A DNA stretch of 38,723 nucleotides from Vulcanisaeta distributa JCM 11216 (GCF_001315985.1 NZ_BBBI01000020.1:1-38723), one strand, 5' to 3'; counted from the stretch's first letter, positions 1 to 8,854 are shown. Translations and numbers: made by a program. Notes: generated from the letters alone by a model not told the origin.

Positions 1-1
1 C

Positions 2-1172
2 TGAGGAGTTGAGGAACGGCAGAGCAAGGTATTAATAAGCGGTGAGCCGTTTGACAACAGCAAGTCATTCGCAGCTCACCTATACACGGAGAACCTAACG
101 ATTGAGGTGAAGAGGGTGGCTAAGTCGGGTGGTGTGACAATAACAATGAACTTAACTGGGCTCGGAGGTACTCACATCATTACGCCTAAGCTGTTCAGTG
201 ATGGCGAGTTGAGGGCGATGCAGTACGGGCTGTTTCTAACCGATGGCTCGGTTAACAAGAGGGGCTACCCAGAGATGGGCACTAACCAGCTTTGGCAAGT
301 CGTGGCTTGGTTAGTGGCTTCGCCCGGAAAGAATCATGTACATATACGTGGCATGGGCATTAATTGCGATGACGTGAGAGCCACGTGGTATTTAAGGGCT
401 AATGACCATAGGGGGCGTGTTCGAGGGTAAGGTCGTGGTTGCCGAGCAGGCTAGCGAACTAAATAACGAGGATTTCATGGCGTTTTTATTATTCGCGGTT
501 TTGGGCGATGGAAACGTAAATGTTGAGGAGAGGAGGATTAGACTCACAATGGGCAAGGCGAAGCGTGAGGCTTGGGGCTACCTAATCGGAAGGTTGAGGA
601 GCCTCGGGTTTAGGGAGTATGATGATAGGCATGCAATTAACTACGAGGTTTGGTCCTCAAAGGCTGTTGACCTCATCAAGAAAATGCTTGACAACCCCTC
701 AATCAAGGCATTGATCGAGGACTTGAGCACCTTGCCAGACGCCGAGAAGCTTAGGCGACTAACAACGCTGGCTAATGCGAAGATCAAGCCAAAAGGCAGG
801 TCATTAGTCGAGGTCGCCGGCATTAAAATGAACATCCGCGTGAATCGAGATGGCTACGTGGAGTTGAGGGTTGAACGCTATGATTATAACGATGCTAAGG
901 AGATTTTAATGAAGTTGAAGAATGCCGGCTACGAGGAGGCTAAACTGAGTAAGCGAGGCAATCACTTCGAGGTCTACATGCGCATGAGCACAATAAAGAA
1001 GTATCCCGAACTCACTACCAAAACCTGCGAAGTACTAAGGAAAATGCTCAACGAGGCAGTTAGCGAGGGCAACAAAAAGAGAGCTTGGGAGATAACCAAG
1101 GCAATAACAAAACTAAACTGCCCCACCCAAAGCCCACGGGCAAGCAAAACCACAAATCATAACAAGAATTAA
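2..1172 (+). CDS. PaRep2b family protein, 5'-truncated and frameshifted
   Basis: The reading frame is open from the left edge, so the true N-terminus lies outside the window. The N-terminal part has the family's Gly-rich core (GGTHIITPKLF, then YPEMGTNQLWQ). It runs out of frame at a G5 run (411-415) and continues one frame over as GVFEGKVVVAEQ, followed by the conserved FAVLGDGNV segment and a helical, Lys-rich C-terminus. Reading the run as G4 joins both parts without a gap, so I treat this as one gene. PaRep2b (named from Pyrobaculum aerophilum) is a dispersed multicopy family of unknown function in Thermoproteales. The LGDG segment recalls LAGLIDADG-type motifs, but that is only a resemblance. 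Family assignment is from pattern memory; the function is unknown. Confidence 0.7.
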
Positions 1173-1180
1173 TAACCTGA

Positions 1181-1307
1181 TGGTGCCCCGGCCGGGACTT
1201 GAACCCGGGACCTACCGGTGTCTGTTTGCCGTGGGCTTTTCCGCTGTCGCCCACGGGGGGGCTGACTTCAGCCGGTCGCTCTCCCAGAGCTGAGCTACCG
1301 GGGGGGC
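1181..1307 (-). tRNA. tRNA-Phe (GAA) with a canonical-position intron
   Basis: On the minus strand the D-arm (GCTC...GAGC), anticodon stem (ACCGG/CCGGT), T-arm (CCGGG TTCAAGT CCCGG) and an encoded CCA end (1181-1183) are all visible. The anticodon loop reads CTGAAG then A, giving anticodon GAA. An intron of about 46 nt sits between positions 37 and 38, the usual archaeal site. It contains a perfect 8-bp hairpin (CCGTGGGC/GCCCACGG). Splicing would be by the tRNA endonuclease at a bulge-helix-bulge. Oddity: the 3' acceptor strand CCGGGGC requires GCCCCGG at the 5' end, but the sequence shows G, seven C, GG, three C too many (1300-1306). A second G/C run of seven (1255-1261) lies inside the intron. 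Confidence 0.9.
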
Positions 1308-1333
1308 GTTTTTTGTTCTTCTTGTCGGGGGGG

Positions 1334-1345
1334 ATTTAAGTTTTT
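1334..1345 (-). promoter_or_regulatory. TATA-box of the tRNA-Phe gene
   Basis: The minus strand reads AACTTAAATCC here, an archaeal TATA-like element about 30 nt upstream of the tRNA 5' end. A G/C run of seven (1327-1333) lies between it and the gene. Confidence 0.4.
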
Positions 1346-1565
1346 TGTCCTGCTTTATGATTTTGGTAGATCGCTTAATTTTCTTGGGTTGGTTTTGGTT
1401 GTTATTGATATGTTTGTGTATTTTTGTTACGTGTCTGTGCTTATTTGTGTCATGTTAATATTAGATATCTTATTCTCCTGATTATTCTTATCAGTGTCAT
1501 AATGACCATTATCTTCTATCCAGCATATTTCTTAGGAACATTATTAATAGAGATTCTGAGGAAAG

Positions 1566-2606
1566 CTAAGGAGAGTGGTTATCTGTAAGTGAATTGATCT
1601 CAGCTTCAGCAGCAAGTCTCCTAAGCCTTTGCCACTTCTCAAAAGAAAGTATATCCAATAAATCTTTCATTAATGGTGGTATCGCTTCAATAATTCTTTT
1701 AGTGAGAATTGCTGCATTACCTCTAAATACTATTGTGTCGCCCTCTTCCTTCCAACCATTCAGCTCTTTTAGTACACTTACCCACCACTTACGTTTGGAT
1801 TTTGCGACAAGGTATATCGCTTTTTCCTTTTCTATTTTCTTAACAGTACCATCGCCTAAGATTCCACCGAATAACGTTAAAAGAATGGTCTTCTCATCAT
1901 TCGTGTTAAGGACGGCATCTTTTAATGAGCAATACTGCGTCGTGTGTAATCGCATAGTTAATGTGATATTCGTTTTATTTAAGTTAATACTTTGTAATGT
2001 TATGTGTATTGAACCAGGATATAACAGAGACCATATTAACCACTGCCAAGGTTGTGTACTTGCCATATATGGGTAGCATTTAATCCTTCCTTCATCAGAA
2101 TGCGCAAAACCATACCTAATTGGTATTATTTCATTATCATTGAATAATGCTGGCACACTAAGATCAACTCCTCCAAATTCTCTAAATGAAATCTTTAATA
2201 TACTGCCTTTTCTTAGTTTTTGCTCTCTGAAAACAAAGTTTTCGGTATAGATTGATACTACGGTATTGCTATATTTTATTTGCAATATATTAGAGCGCTC
2301 TTCGATATGCTTTATAAGGAAATTCATCCCATCATTAAGATATTGTAAAATATCATTGATTATTTCACTAACCTGCTGTAATTGTGAATTTCTAGCACTG
2401 ATATTAAGTCTATATCTCCAAAGTTCATTTTTATATTTATTAAATGTATTAATAATATTATCAAGGTTTAAATTTAATCTTTTGATGATTTCTTCTGTTA
2501 TCTTTTCTTCGTTTAAAGTAACAATCGTATTATTAAATGGCTTAATCAACATCTTACTAGCCTTGTTATTCTCTGGGCTATATAGGCTTCCCGTTATCGA
2601 AATCAA
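1566..2606 (-). CDS. PaRep2b family protein (full length, AT-rich)
   Basis: An intact 346-residue protein homologous in layout to the truncated gene at the left edge. It has a long helical N-terminus, then the core GGVDLSVPALFND and YPYMASTQPWQW, a middle beta-rich part, the GGILGDGTV segment and a basic helical C-terminus (KWQRLRRLAAEAEI). It is much more AT-rich than its sibling and has no long G/C run, so the two copies are old paralogues or were acquired separately. The two copies converge on the tRNA-Phe gene. Function is unknown; PaRep2b genes are known as repeated families in Thermoproteales genomes. Confidence 0.75.
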   Translation of the reverse strand: MISITGSLYSPENNKASKMLIKPFNNTIVTLNEEKITEEIIKRLNLNLDNIINTFNKYKNELWRYRLNISARNSQLQQVSEIINDILQYLNDGMNFLIKHIEERSNILQIKYSNTVVSIYTENFVFREQKLRKGSILKISFREFGGVDLSVPALFNDNEIIPIRYGFAHSDEGRIKCYPYMASTQPWQWLIWSLLYPGSIHITLQSINLNKTNITLTMRLHTTQYCSLKDAVLNTNDEKTILLTLFGGILGDGTVKKIEKEKAIYLVAKSKRKWWVSVLKELNGWKEEGDTIVFRGNAAILTKRIIEAIPPLMKDLLDILSFEKWQRLRRLAAEAEINSLTDNHSP

Positions 2607-2718
2607 ATACTAAGGTCATATTACATTATGGTGTATGTTAATTTAGTTCTTAATTTCAGTTGCCTGATCTTAAGGTAAGAAGGTTAATGGGTTCCTACTA
2701 TTTAACGTATTGTATGTT

Positions 2719-3208
2719 TTAGCTAGACAATGTTTTAATAATCATTTTGCTTATCCTTGTCCTTATTGCTTCAATCAGTTTCCTTATGTCTACTAGTGCG
2801 TCTTCATCGCTTCTGTATATGGAGAGTACTTCCTCTGGGTCTGGCCCGTTGTACTGATACCTATGGAGTTCCAGCGCCAGTAGCGTGTTTGTGTATGTGC
2901 CGGGGTGCCTTGTTTCGATTATTCTGGCTATTTCCCTCATCCTAGTGGTTGGTATTAGGGCTATTACATAATCGACCTCCTTAACTACCCTATCCTCAAG
3001 CTCGACATCTCTATTAAACACCTTGACCAGTTCATCCCTAGTATCAACGGCTAAGGCCCAAGCAGTGCCTTCCATGCTTGGAACGCCTTACCTGCGGCAT
3101 TCCTTATGAGCCCAATTCCATGAATTTCTCGGCTAATTCGACCTCGGTGATTGTCTCCTTGATCCTGATCTCCCTGTACCTGTTTAAGTCGATCCAGGGC
3201 TTGGCCAC
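2719..3208 (-). CDS. PaREP1/PaREP8 family protein (frameshifted)
   Basis: The C-terminal 118 residues are one open frame (2719-3075). The N-terminal part, starting near a GTG at 3208, lies in neighbouring frames and reads KPWIDLNRYREIR, then TEVELAEKFMELG, then LIRNAAGKAFQAWKALLG. This is the typical opening of archaeal PaREP1/PaREP8 proteins: small all-helical, HEPN-like proteins found in many copies in Thermoproteales. At least two one-base shifts are needed (near 3105 and 3075). The C-terminal half contains TRHPGTYTNTLLALELHRYQYNG, within the family's usual length of about 160 residues. Function is unproven; relation to HEPN/toxin-antitoxin proteins has been proposed for such families. The start codon is uncertain. 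Confidence 0.6.
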
Positions 3209-3315
3209 TGGATTTAATGCCTAATCAAGCCTTAAATACTTGCCTTAACTCATTAATTTGGTGATTTGGATCTCGAGTGCTGAGTGCCGTGATGAGGCTC
3301 GCAAAGATGATCTCC

Positions 3316-4038
3316 TCATATCCTGCTGGTTACGTAGCCGTATTGCAGCGCCCTCCTGTTTATCCACACGGCGAGCATGGTCAGTGGCACCAGGCTTATC
3401 TTTACCGAGAGCTGTGAAGCCATTAGTAGTAGCAGTACGTTGTTTGGTACAACGCCGTAGAAGGCGGTTGGTATGAATACCAGGGTGTCGATGGTCATTG
3501 CCACCGGGTCCGAGTAACCAACCCTCCTAAGCACGCCACCCCCTAGCCTACTCACGAGGAATACGTCGTAGGTTTCTGAGATTAGGAAGGCGGTTATTGA
3601 GGCTATGGCGATCCTCGCTGATTGACCCATTATGCTCGTGAAGGCACCCTGCAAGTTCCAGAACGGGGGGGCTGGTGGGTACACTATGACCAGCCAGTTT
3701 ATGATGAATACCAGCGCCTGCAGGTAGGCAGCAATCCTCACAACCCAATAACCAACCCTCCTACCAAACCTAAGCGTTAGGAAGTCGAGCATGGCGACGC
3801 TGGCGCTGTATGTGAAGACGCCCATGGGTATCACCAGTGAGTCCACGAAGGCGCCGATCTTCGATGCCGTGTATTGGCTAATTGTGAGGAGGAGCATGTA
3901 ATTCATCGCGGAAACAGGGAGTAACAAGTCATCCCTACCAAACCTATGCAGTAACCACAGCATTCCGGCGACGGCTATGTACGTTATTAGGGCATAGCCA
4001 TAAAGCTCAGGCAGGCCTGTCAGGTTATTCAGGATCAT
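3316..4038 (-). CDS. VUT/YhhQ family integral membrane transporter
   Basis: A protein of about 240 residues with six or so hydrophobic segments and the features of the VUT family (DUF165; queuosine-precursor/vitamin uptake type). These are SISQYTASK-like polar breaks in helix 2-3, a PAPxxW stretch, SETYDVFLVSRL, and the late DTLVFIPTAFYG segment. I choose ATG 4038 rather than 4080 because a TATA-like GCTTTAATAC (4061-4070) is 28 nt upstream, as expected for a leaderless crenarchaeal gene. A C7 run (3665-3671) gives PAPPFW where relatives, as I recall, have PAPFW. Substrate cannot be read from sequence; queuosine/archaeosine precursor uptake is the best family-based guess. Confidence 0.65.
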   Translation of the reverse strand: MILNNLTGLPELYGYALITYIAVAGMLWLLHRFGRDDLLLPVSAMNYMLLLTISQYTASKIGAFVDSLVIPMGVFTYSASVAMLDFLTLRFGRRVGYWVVRIAAYLQALVFIINWLVIVYPPAPPFWNLQGAFTSIMGQSARIAIASITAFLISETYDVFLVSRLGGGVLRRVGYSDPVAMTIDTLVFIPTAFYGVVPNNVLLLLMASQLSVKISLVPLTMLAVWINRRALQYGYVTSRI

Positions 4039-4060
4039 ACAGGTTATTCCTGACTGGCAG

Positions 4061-4070
4061 GTATTAAAGC
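4061..4070 (-). promoter_or_regulatory. TATA-box for the VUT transporter
   Basis: GCTTTAATAC on the minus strand, centred about 28 nt upstream of ATG 4038. It supports the shorter start. Confidence 0.4.
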
Positions 4071-4180
4071 AATACCACAATGCACCAAATTAGGTGCGTT
4101 GCTGGGTTTGATTTATTGGGGGGGGATTGATCGGTTGACCTCATCATGATTAATACGGCAATACCCAACGTTTAGATAAA

Positions 4181-4191
4181 CACTTTTATAT
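4181..4191 (+). promoter_or_regulatory. TATA-box of the coiled-coil gene
   Basis: CACTTTTATAT, centred about 34 nt upstream of ATG 4221, in an otherwise non-coding gap that also holds a G8 run (4118-4125). Confidence 0.45.
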
Positions 4192-4220
4192 CCGTGCGGA
4201 GGTTAGTTTACTGTTGAGTA

Positions 4221-4811
4221 ATGGAGTCTGTGATTGGTCCGGTCATTGATAGGGCTTTGGATGCTGTGATGAGGAAGGTGGAGAGTGGTAAGAAGTTAAC
4301 GACTGAGGACTTAGTGGTGCTGATGCTAAGCATGTTCAGGGAGACCAACAGGAGGATTGATGATTTGAATAGAAGGGTTGATACATTGTTCGAAGCGTTC
4401 AGTAAGAGGATTGATGCACTGGAGAATGAGATTAATGAGAGGTTCAATGCGTATGATGAGAAAATAGCGGCGCTCGATAAGAAAATAGACGAGAAATTTG
4501 CAATGCTGGATAGGAAGATTGATGAGAAATTCACCATATTAGATAGAAAAATTGATGAGAAGTTAGTGAATTGATGAGGAGGATTGATGAGGTGGATGGT
4601 AAGGCTGAGTCACGTAGTAGCTCATTAAGTGCTAGTTGATTCGGTAAATGCCAGGATTGACGCAATATATAGTGAGTTGAGTAGGCGTATGAATGAGTTG
4701 AGTGATAAGATGGATGCCGGCAATAAGGCGTTGGGCGAGAGAATCGATAGGCTTTATGAGTTGTTGGGCAGGATATACGAGACCCTAATTAAGCAGGCAA
4801 GTAATGCGTAA
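4221..4811 (+). CDS. Coiled-coil repeat protein (frameshifted)
   Basis: The first 117 residues contain a helical head (MESVIGPVIDRALDAVMRKV) followed by a continuous coiled coil. The middle carries near-identical 11-residue units of the type DEKFxxLDRKI. The frame closes at 4574, but neighbouring frames continue with the same character (MRRIDEVDGKAES, then DSVNARIDAIYSELSRRMNE and a C-terminal IYETLIKQASNA), so two single-base shifts near 4570 and 4635 probably split one gene of about 195 residues. No enzymatic motif is present. Similar hydrophilic coiled-coil proteins are common in Thermoproteales; I do not know a function. Confidence 0.55.
4455..4565 (+). repeat. In-gene 33-bp tandem repeat coding an 11-residue coiled-coil unit
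   Basis: Three full units and part of a fourth (4455, 4488, 4521, 4554) encode DEKIAALDKKI, DEKFAMLDRKI, DEKFTILDRKI, DEKL. An 11-residue period is a hendecad coiled coil, so copy-number change would lengthen the rod without breaking frame. Confidence 0.7.
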
Positions 4812-4841
4812 AGTCAATACAGAATCTCCCGTGGATCACAA

Positions 4842-5594
4842 TTACTTCTTGCTGATGAGTCGAGCCTTTAACTCGCTGAGTAGTGGTATTTCCCTGAGCA
4901 TTTCGTTCGTGACGAAGTCCCAGTAAATACCGCGTGGCTTGGGGGGGTCAACCCTCTTAACCCTAATCACCCTACCTGGAGTGACTATTACATCTACAGG
5001 TAAGTCGAAGGGTTCCTTGGGTATCTCATCACTCACCGATTGTAGTTCGTGAACGGTGGTTACCACCGGTGTATCCTCATTAACCTTACCCAGGGCGCTG
5101 GCTATTCCCCCCCACTCAATCTCCGCATAACCATGTGACTTACCCAGCCTGCGTCCATTGCTTGGATTGACGGCTACCGAGCCTATTATGACAAGGTCTA
5201 TGTTAGGCATGTCCCAGGGCTTGATCGGCAAACCCCCCCACTTAAACGCGCCTCTTATGGTCGAAGCCTCGCCGTAGTACTGCCTCGGTATTCTACGCGG
5301 ATCAAGCATTAGGAAGCCCTCCCTAATCCTAGGCGTGGGCATTATCAGCAACTTCCCATTAATCAACGTTAACTCCCTACACCGGCGTTGTGGGCTGTCA
5401 GGGTTTATCTTTACTACACGGGCCTTAACGAACTCGGGAAGCGCGGTCACTAACTCGCAGGCCTTATCCGCACCTACGAAGTTTGGTATCCTGCCATAGA
5501 CAGGCCTTGGGAATGACGCCACATTCCTCTCCTCAAGCAATCTCCAGATTCGTTCCCTGATTAATTGCTTTGTATCCTTAATGCTCTTGCTCAT
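4842..5594 (-). CDS. 5-formyltetrahydrofolate cyclo-ligase-like protein
   Basis: 250 residues. The N-terminus (TKQLIRERIWRLLEERNVASFPRPV) and the late motif GRRLGKSHGYAEIEWG match the archaeal branch of the MTHFS/5-formyl-THF cyclo-ligase family, which binds ATP and a pterin-like substrate. The C-terminal PKPRGIYWD is also typical of this branch. Archaeal members lack proof of classical folate activity and may act on other C1 carriers. Three G/C runs of seven (4941, 5107, 5233) each supply a Gly-Gly or Pro-Pro pair (DPPKPRG, EWGGIAS, KWGGLPI). The gene is monocistronic and divergent from the permease gene. Confidence 0.65.
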   Translation of the reverse strand: MSKSIKDTKQLIRERIWRLLEERNVASFPRPVYGRIPNFVGADKACELVTALPEFVKARVVKINPDSPQRRCRELTLINGKLLIMPTPRIREGFLMLDPRRIPRQYYGEASTIRGAFKWGGLPIKPWDMPNIDLVIIGSVAVNPSNGRRLGKSHGYAEIEWGGIASALGKVNEDTPVVTTVHELQSVSDEIPKEPFDLPVDVIVTPGRVIRVKRVDPPKPRGIYWDFVTNEMLREIPLLSELKARLISKK

Positions 5595-5673
5595 GATTAT
5601 TGTTATTTAATTTCCGGCATCTTATTATTTAAGCAATAAAAATTATTTAAGGTATGTTAGCCTGATTATTTTT

Positions 5674-6756
5674 GTGGCGGCCTCTTTATTTGTTAAGGCA
5701 TATTTTAAGAAGTGGTCCGTAATCGTGGTCCTGGTTATTCTCTTTATAATTATTGTATATCCAATAAATTATTTAATAGTTAACTCTGCCATTAATATAG
5801 TATCTAGTAGGCTTGCGATAGAATTAACAAGATTTGATGAATTAGTGGACTTTAATGTATCACTATCACCTAGTTATGTCATTAGTTATTTAAGGCCTTA
5901 TGGAATTATAGCATTACCTGGTTCCTATCGATATAATGCATCATTCCTCATAGGTAATCACCTAGTTGTGGGTGCAATACCCTATTATTATGAGGTATGT
6001 ACTGATTCATTAAATCTCGTAGACCATGTATTAAATGTCTCAGCGGTATTAATTAGCGGTAGTAAGTTATCATATGGCGCTTATGTGGCGAATAACCTGA
6101 AAATACCCATTGGTAGTACGGCCTATGTTATGACCATTAATAGGAGTTATGTGGCTGTTCCAGTGGTGGGTTATATCTACTCAACGCCTGCGACTCCCAT
6201 GATTGTTATATTACCACTTAATTACTGTGGTTATTCATGGTCATACCTTATAGGGAGTAGTGGTCCCTGCGCCCCTATTCAAGTGTCATTACCCAATGCC
6301 TCAATGTTTTCCTTTGAGTATGATTGTGAACAAATAGATGAGTACTTGGACTTGATTACGTATTATAGGAATGCCATGTTTGATTTCAATATTGTTAATT
6401 ATTTTACATTTCTATTTCTAATAATGCTTATACTATCTTATTTCCTTGCTCGAGCCTCTAGAGACATCATTATGGTTAATATTATTCAAGGCAATAATCC
6501 ATTATTGATAATTAGTATAATTGCATTAGTGCTTTTGGTGATTATGTACGTTTTTACCGTAATTACCTTTATTGTTGAGTACTACATATTGACCTCCTCG
6601 CCATCCATCTGGGTATACACAGCGCCTCTCCTTGATGTGTTGCGCTATGTTTCATACGCATTATTAATAATTACTATCTTACCTGCCCTAATAATTATGT
6701 GGTCTTTTATCATGATTAGTAGAGTAAGTTTCATAAGCACCTTATTCATGAGGTAA
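5674..6756 (+). CDS. ABC transporter permease-like membrane protein
   Basis: 360 residues. One N-terminal membrane helix (residues about 14-35) is followed by an external domain of roughly 200 residues with several Cys and NxS/T sites. Three C-terminal membrane helices follow (about 240-262, 275-305, 325-352). This one-plus-three arrangement with a large external loop is that of FtsX/MacB-type permeases. The start is GTG 5674 in an AT-rich region. It is followed after 5 nt by the ATPase gene, so the two form an operon. The gene lacks the long G/C runs seen elsewhere and is AT-rich relative to its flanks, which may mean later acquisition. Cargo is unknown. Confidence 0.5.
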   Translation: MAASLFVKAYFKKWSVIVVLVILFIIIVYPINYLIVNSAINIVSSRLAIELTRFDELVDFNVSLSPSYVISYLRPYGIIALPGSYRYNASFLIGNHLVVGAIPYYYEVCTDSLNLVDHVLNVSAVLISGSKLSYGAYVANNLKIPIGSTAYVMTINRSYVAVPVVGYIYSTPATPMIVILPLNYCGYSWSYLIGSSGPCAPIQVSLPNASMFSFEYDCEQIDEYLDLITYYRNAMFDFNIVNYFTFLFLIMLILSYFLARASRDIIMVNIIQGNNPLLIISIIALVLLVIMYVFTVITFIVEYYILTSSPSIWVYTAPLLDVLRYVSYALLIITILPALIIMWSFIMISRVSFISTLFMR

Positions 6757-6761
6757 TTCTC

Positions 6762-7448
6762 ATGAGTAACGGTGTTCTCGTTAAGCTAGTTAACGTGACT
6801 AAGCATCTTTGGGGTTACCCTGTCTTGGCGGGCATTAATTTGGAGGCTTTAGTGGGTAATTTCATTGCGGTGATTAATCCTGGTGGAAATTACATGCTTA
6901 GTAAGACCGTGCTTCTGGAAATAATGGCTGGTTTATTGAGGGCTGATGGTGGTTCAGTAATGATATTGGGTGTTGATCTTATGAGAGAATTTAATAAGGC
7001 GGTCAAGCTAAGGAGAAGAGATTTAGCTATTGTATTTAGAGACCCAGGCATAACCCTCATTATGACATTAACAAATCTAGAGAACATAATGCTACCACTG
7101 CTCCAATTAGGCATGAAAAAGGATGAGGCTAAAGCCATCGCATTAAGTATCGCAAAAAACCTGGGATTAAGTGAAGAGATACTTTACAAATCAACAGGTA
7201 AGACAGACACAAATCAACGAAGAATTGTTGCAATAGCTAGGGCATTAGCGTTAAAGCCCAAGGTGTTAATCATTGATGAACCAACAATAAGCAGAAATAA
7301 AGAGGCATCAGAAACTATATTAATTAACCTAAGAAAATTCGCGGATGATAATAAAGCAACGGTAATAGTTGCTCACGATAAAACAGCATTACCTTACGCA
7401 GATAAACAATACATATTAGCCAACGGAAAATTAATGACAGTGCCATAA
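6762..7448 (+). CDS. Degenerate ABC transporter ATP-binding protein
   Basis: 228 residues with the overall ABC ATPase layout: A-loop region, Walker A position, Q-loop, signature, Walker B (VLIIDEPT) and H-loop (VIVAHD). Three ATP-handling motifs are eroded. Walker A reads NPGGNYMLSKT instead of GxxGxGKS/T, the Q-loop reads VFRDP with Arg in place of Gln, and the LSGGQ signature is STGKTDTNQRR. Walker B, D-loop region and switch His remain. It may bind ATP poorly and act as a partner or regulator of the preceding permease rather than as a normal motor. The frame is intact, so the changes look evolved and not like sequencing slips. Confidence 0.7.
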   Translation: MSNGVLVKLVNVTKHLWGYPVLAGINLEALVGNFIAVINPGGNYMLSKTVLLEIMAGLLRADGGSVMILGVDLMREFNKAVKLRRRDLAIVFRDPGITLIMTLTNLENIMLPLLQLGMKKDEAKAIALSIAKNLGLSEEILYKSTGKTDTNQRRIVAIARALALKPKVLIIDEPTISRNKEASETILINLRKFADDNKATVIVAHDKTALPYADKQYILANGKLMTVP

Positions 7449-7464
7449 AATACTAAACCATTAT

Positions 7465-7938
7465 TTAAGAGCCACAGCATATTACCGCATAGAACTCCTT
7501 ACCGCCATCATCCATTAACTTCATCAACCTCCACCTGGAGTCACAATCACTTGTCGAGAATACGAAGACACCACCGGGAATATTACCGCCAAAGCCCCCC
7601 CAGCCATTAATTAACGGGTACGCCCTAAAACCAAAGGGTACAATAACCGAGTAATCCCTTAATTCGTGCCTCTCATCGACTACCTCAACCACCTTAAACC
7701 TCTCCCTACATAAATGCGTACTAAGCTCAACATAATCACCCAAAAACCTGCACTTTCTAGGATATGTCATGAGTGTAATTATTGAAATCGCCGGAATAGG
7801 TATAAGAAGAAATATAATTATTAATATAACTAATGGTGGAAGTAGTTCACGTGCAGCTGCAAATATCGTGATACCTAAAGATGCGATTATTGTTAATACA
7901 ATAATTATTAAGCCCGCCCTACTAAAGCAGATTTTCAC
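7465..7938 (-). CDS. Two-TM membrane protein with a cytoplasmic PH-like tail
   Basis: 157 residues: two adjacent hydrophobic helices (residues about 8-28 and 33-57), then a soluble, beta-rich tail (YVELSTHLCRERFKVVEVVD) with Gly-rich NGWGGFGGNIPG and a terminal CC pair. This resembles archaeal membrane proteins with a PH-like fold after two helices, but I cannot name the family firmly. A C7 run (7595-7601) provides the WGG. It is convergent with the ABC ATPase gene, 16 nt apart. Confidence 0.4.
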   Translation of the reverse strand: MKICFSRAGLIIIVLTIIASLGITIFAAARELLPPLVILIIIFLLIPIPAISIITLMTYPRKCRFLGDYVELSTHLCRERFKVVEVVDERHELRDYSVIVPFGFRAYPLINGWGGFGGNIPGGVFVFSTSDCDSRWRLMKLMDDGGKEFYAVICCGS

Positions 7939-7986
7939 GGTATTAAATTAATCAAGGTAAAGCTTATAAATCTTTTTTAAAGAATA

Positions 7987-8516
7987 ATGATGGCTATAGA
8001 GGAAAAGTTCCAGAAAGACGTTAATGACTTAATCAGACGTAGGGAATTTTTGAAAATACTTGTGGCAACGTCAGTAATAGCATTACTACCAACCCCAATA
8101 TTTCTTTGGCTAGTCTTCCAAATCCACAGAATTACTCGGGCCTTGAAATCGATACTAAGATTAGGGATGTGAAATTAATCGATAATGACTTAGTGTTCGT
8201 AGATAGCGCCATCACTGTATATAAGGATGGTAAGGAAGTAAATAATGGAATAGTGAGGGCATACGTGCTTCGAACAACTCCATTAATAATGATACCTCCA
8301 GCATTATTAATAATAAACGATATTCATAGTACGATAGGTATTGTCGTGGGTTATGATAAATACGTGTTAGTTAAATTACCGCCCAACACACCGGATTACA
8401 TCATCGTTAATGAATTAATTAAGGAGGCATTAAATATGGGTGCAAATGACGTTATTAGAGTTATCAATATTATAGATAACAAAATGAAAGTAAATAGTAC
8501 AGGTACGAGTTCGTAA
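7987..8516 (+). CDS. Tat-signal-like exported or membrane-anchored protein (frameshifted)
   Basis: The N-terminus (first or second ATG of ATGATG at 7987/7990) has a twin-arginine motif, RRREFLK, followed by a hydrophobic stretch VATSVIALLPTPIFL. The frame then slips near 8110 and the mature part continues one frame over as ASLPNPQNYSGLEID to 8516. The second part overlaps the first in a way that makes one protein of about 175 residues if a single base is restored. TATA-like TTATAAA lies at 7964-7970. The mature domain is unrecognised. It is the first gene of a compact operon with a radical SAM gene (gap to next gene 4 nt). Confidence 0.5.
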
Positions 8517-8520
8517 GGCG

Positions 8521-8820
8521 ATGGCTATGTCGACCCTAAACATTAATGGCTTTATGCTCGATGAGGATATCGATGTATTAAGCACGTTTTATACAGTTGC
8601 ACCCTATATGCTAGTCACTGGGGGGGAAGAACCGCAACAAACAACCTATACCACGCAATTCTACACAACCTATCAGTATTATATCGGGACATCATATGCT
8701 GCCGTCCTTAATTTTGGCGGTGCCACTGAGGTTGGTGTTTATCTTTGGGTAGCCTTAGCTATTCTTGTTGTAGTTGCGGAAGTTGTCGTTCTTACTGCAT
8801 TATGGGTTGGAATGGCTTAA
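8521..8820 (+). CDS. Small Tyr/Thr-rich protein with one C-terminal membrane helix
   Basis: 99 residues. An acidic N-terminal part (NGFMLDEDIDVLSTFYT) is followed by a very Tyr/Thr/Gln-rich segment around residues 40-60 (QQTTYTTQFYTTYQYYIG). A single hydrophobic helix lies at the C-terminus (YLWVALAILVVVAEVVVLTALWV, shown here only to give its extent). No known family. It sits 34 nt before a radical SAM gene and 4 nt after the Tat-signal gene, so it is a candidate substrate of that enzyme, but this is inference only. Confidence 0.45.
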   Translation: MAMSTLNINGFMLDEDIDVLSTFYTVAPYMLVTGGEEPQQTTYTTQFYTTYQYYIGTSYAAVLNFGGATEVGVYLWVALAILVVVAEVVVLTALWVGMA

Positions 8821-8854
8821 CAATGCCATTAAAGCAATGGGGGGGTGATTTATC

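Noticed and set aside
402..1172. LAGLIDADG homing endonuclease
   Set aside because: Only the LGDG segment resembles the motif; the rest fits PaRep2b better, and the gene is not within an intron or intein.
1060..1254. Short protein-coding frames across the tRNA-Phe gene
   Set aside because: The region is fully explained by the tRNA and its intron.
3258..3476. Small plus-strand coding frame opposite the VUT transporter
   Set aside because: It is antisense to a conserved gene, and has no recognisable family or promoter.
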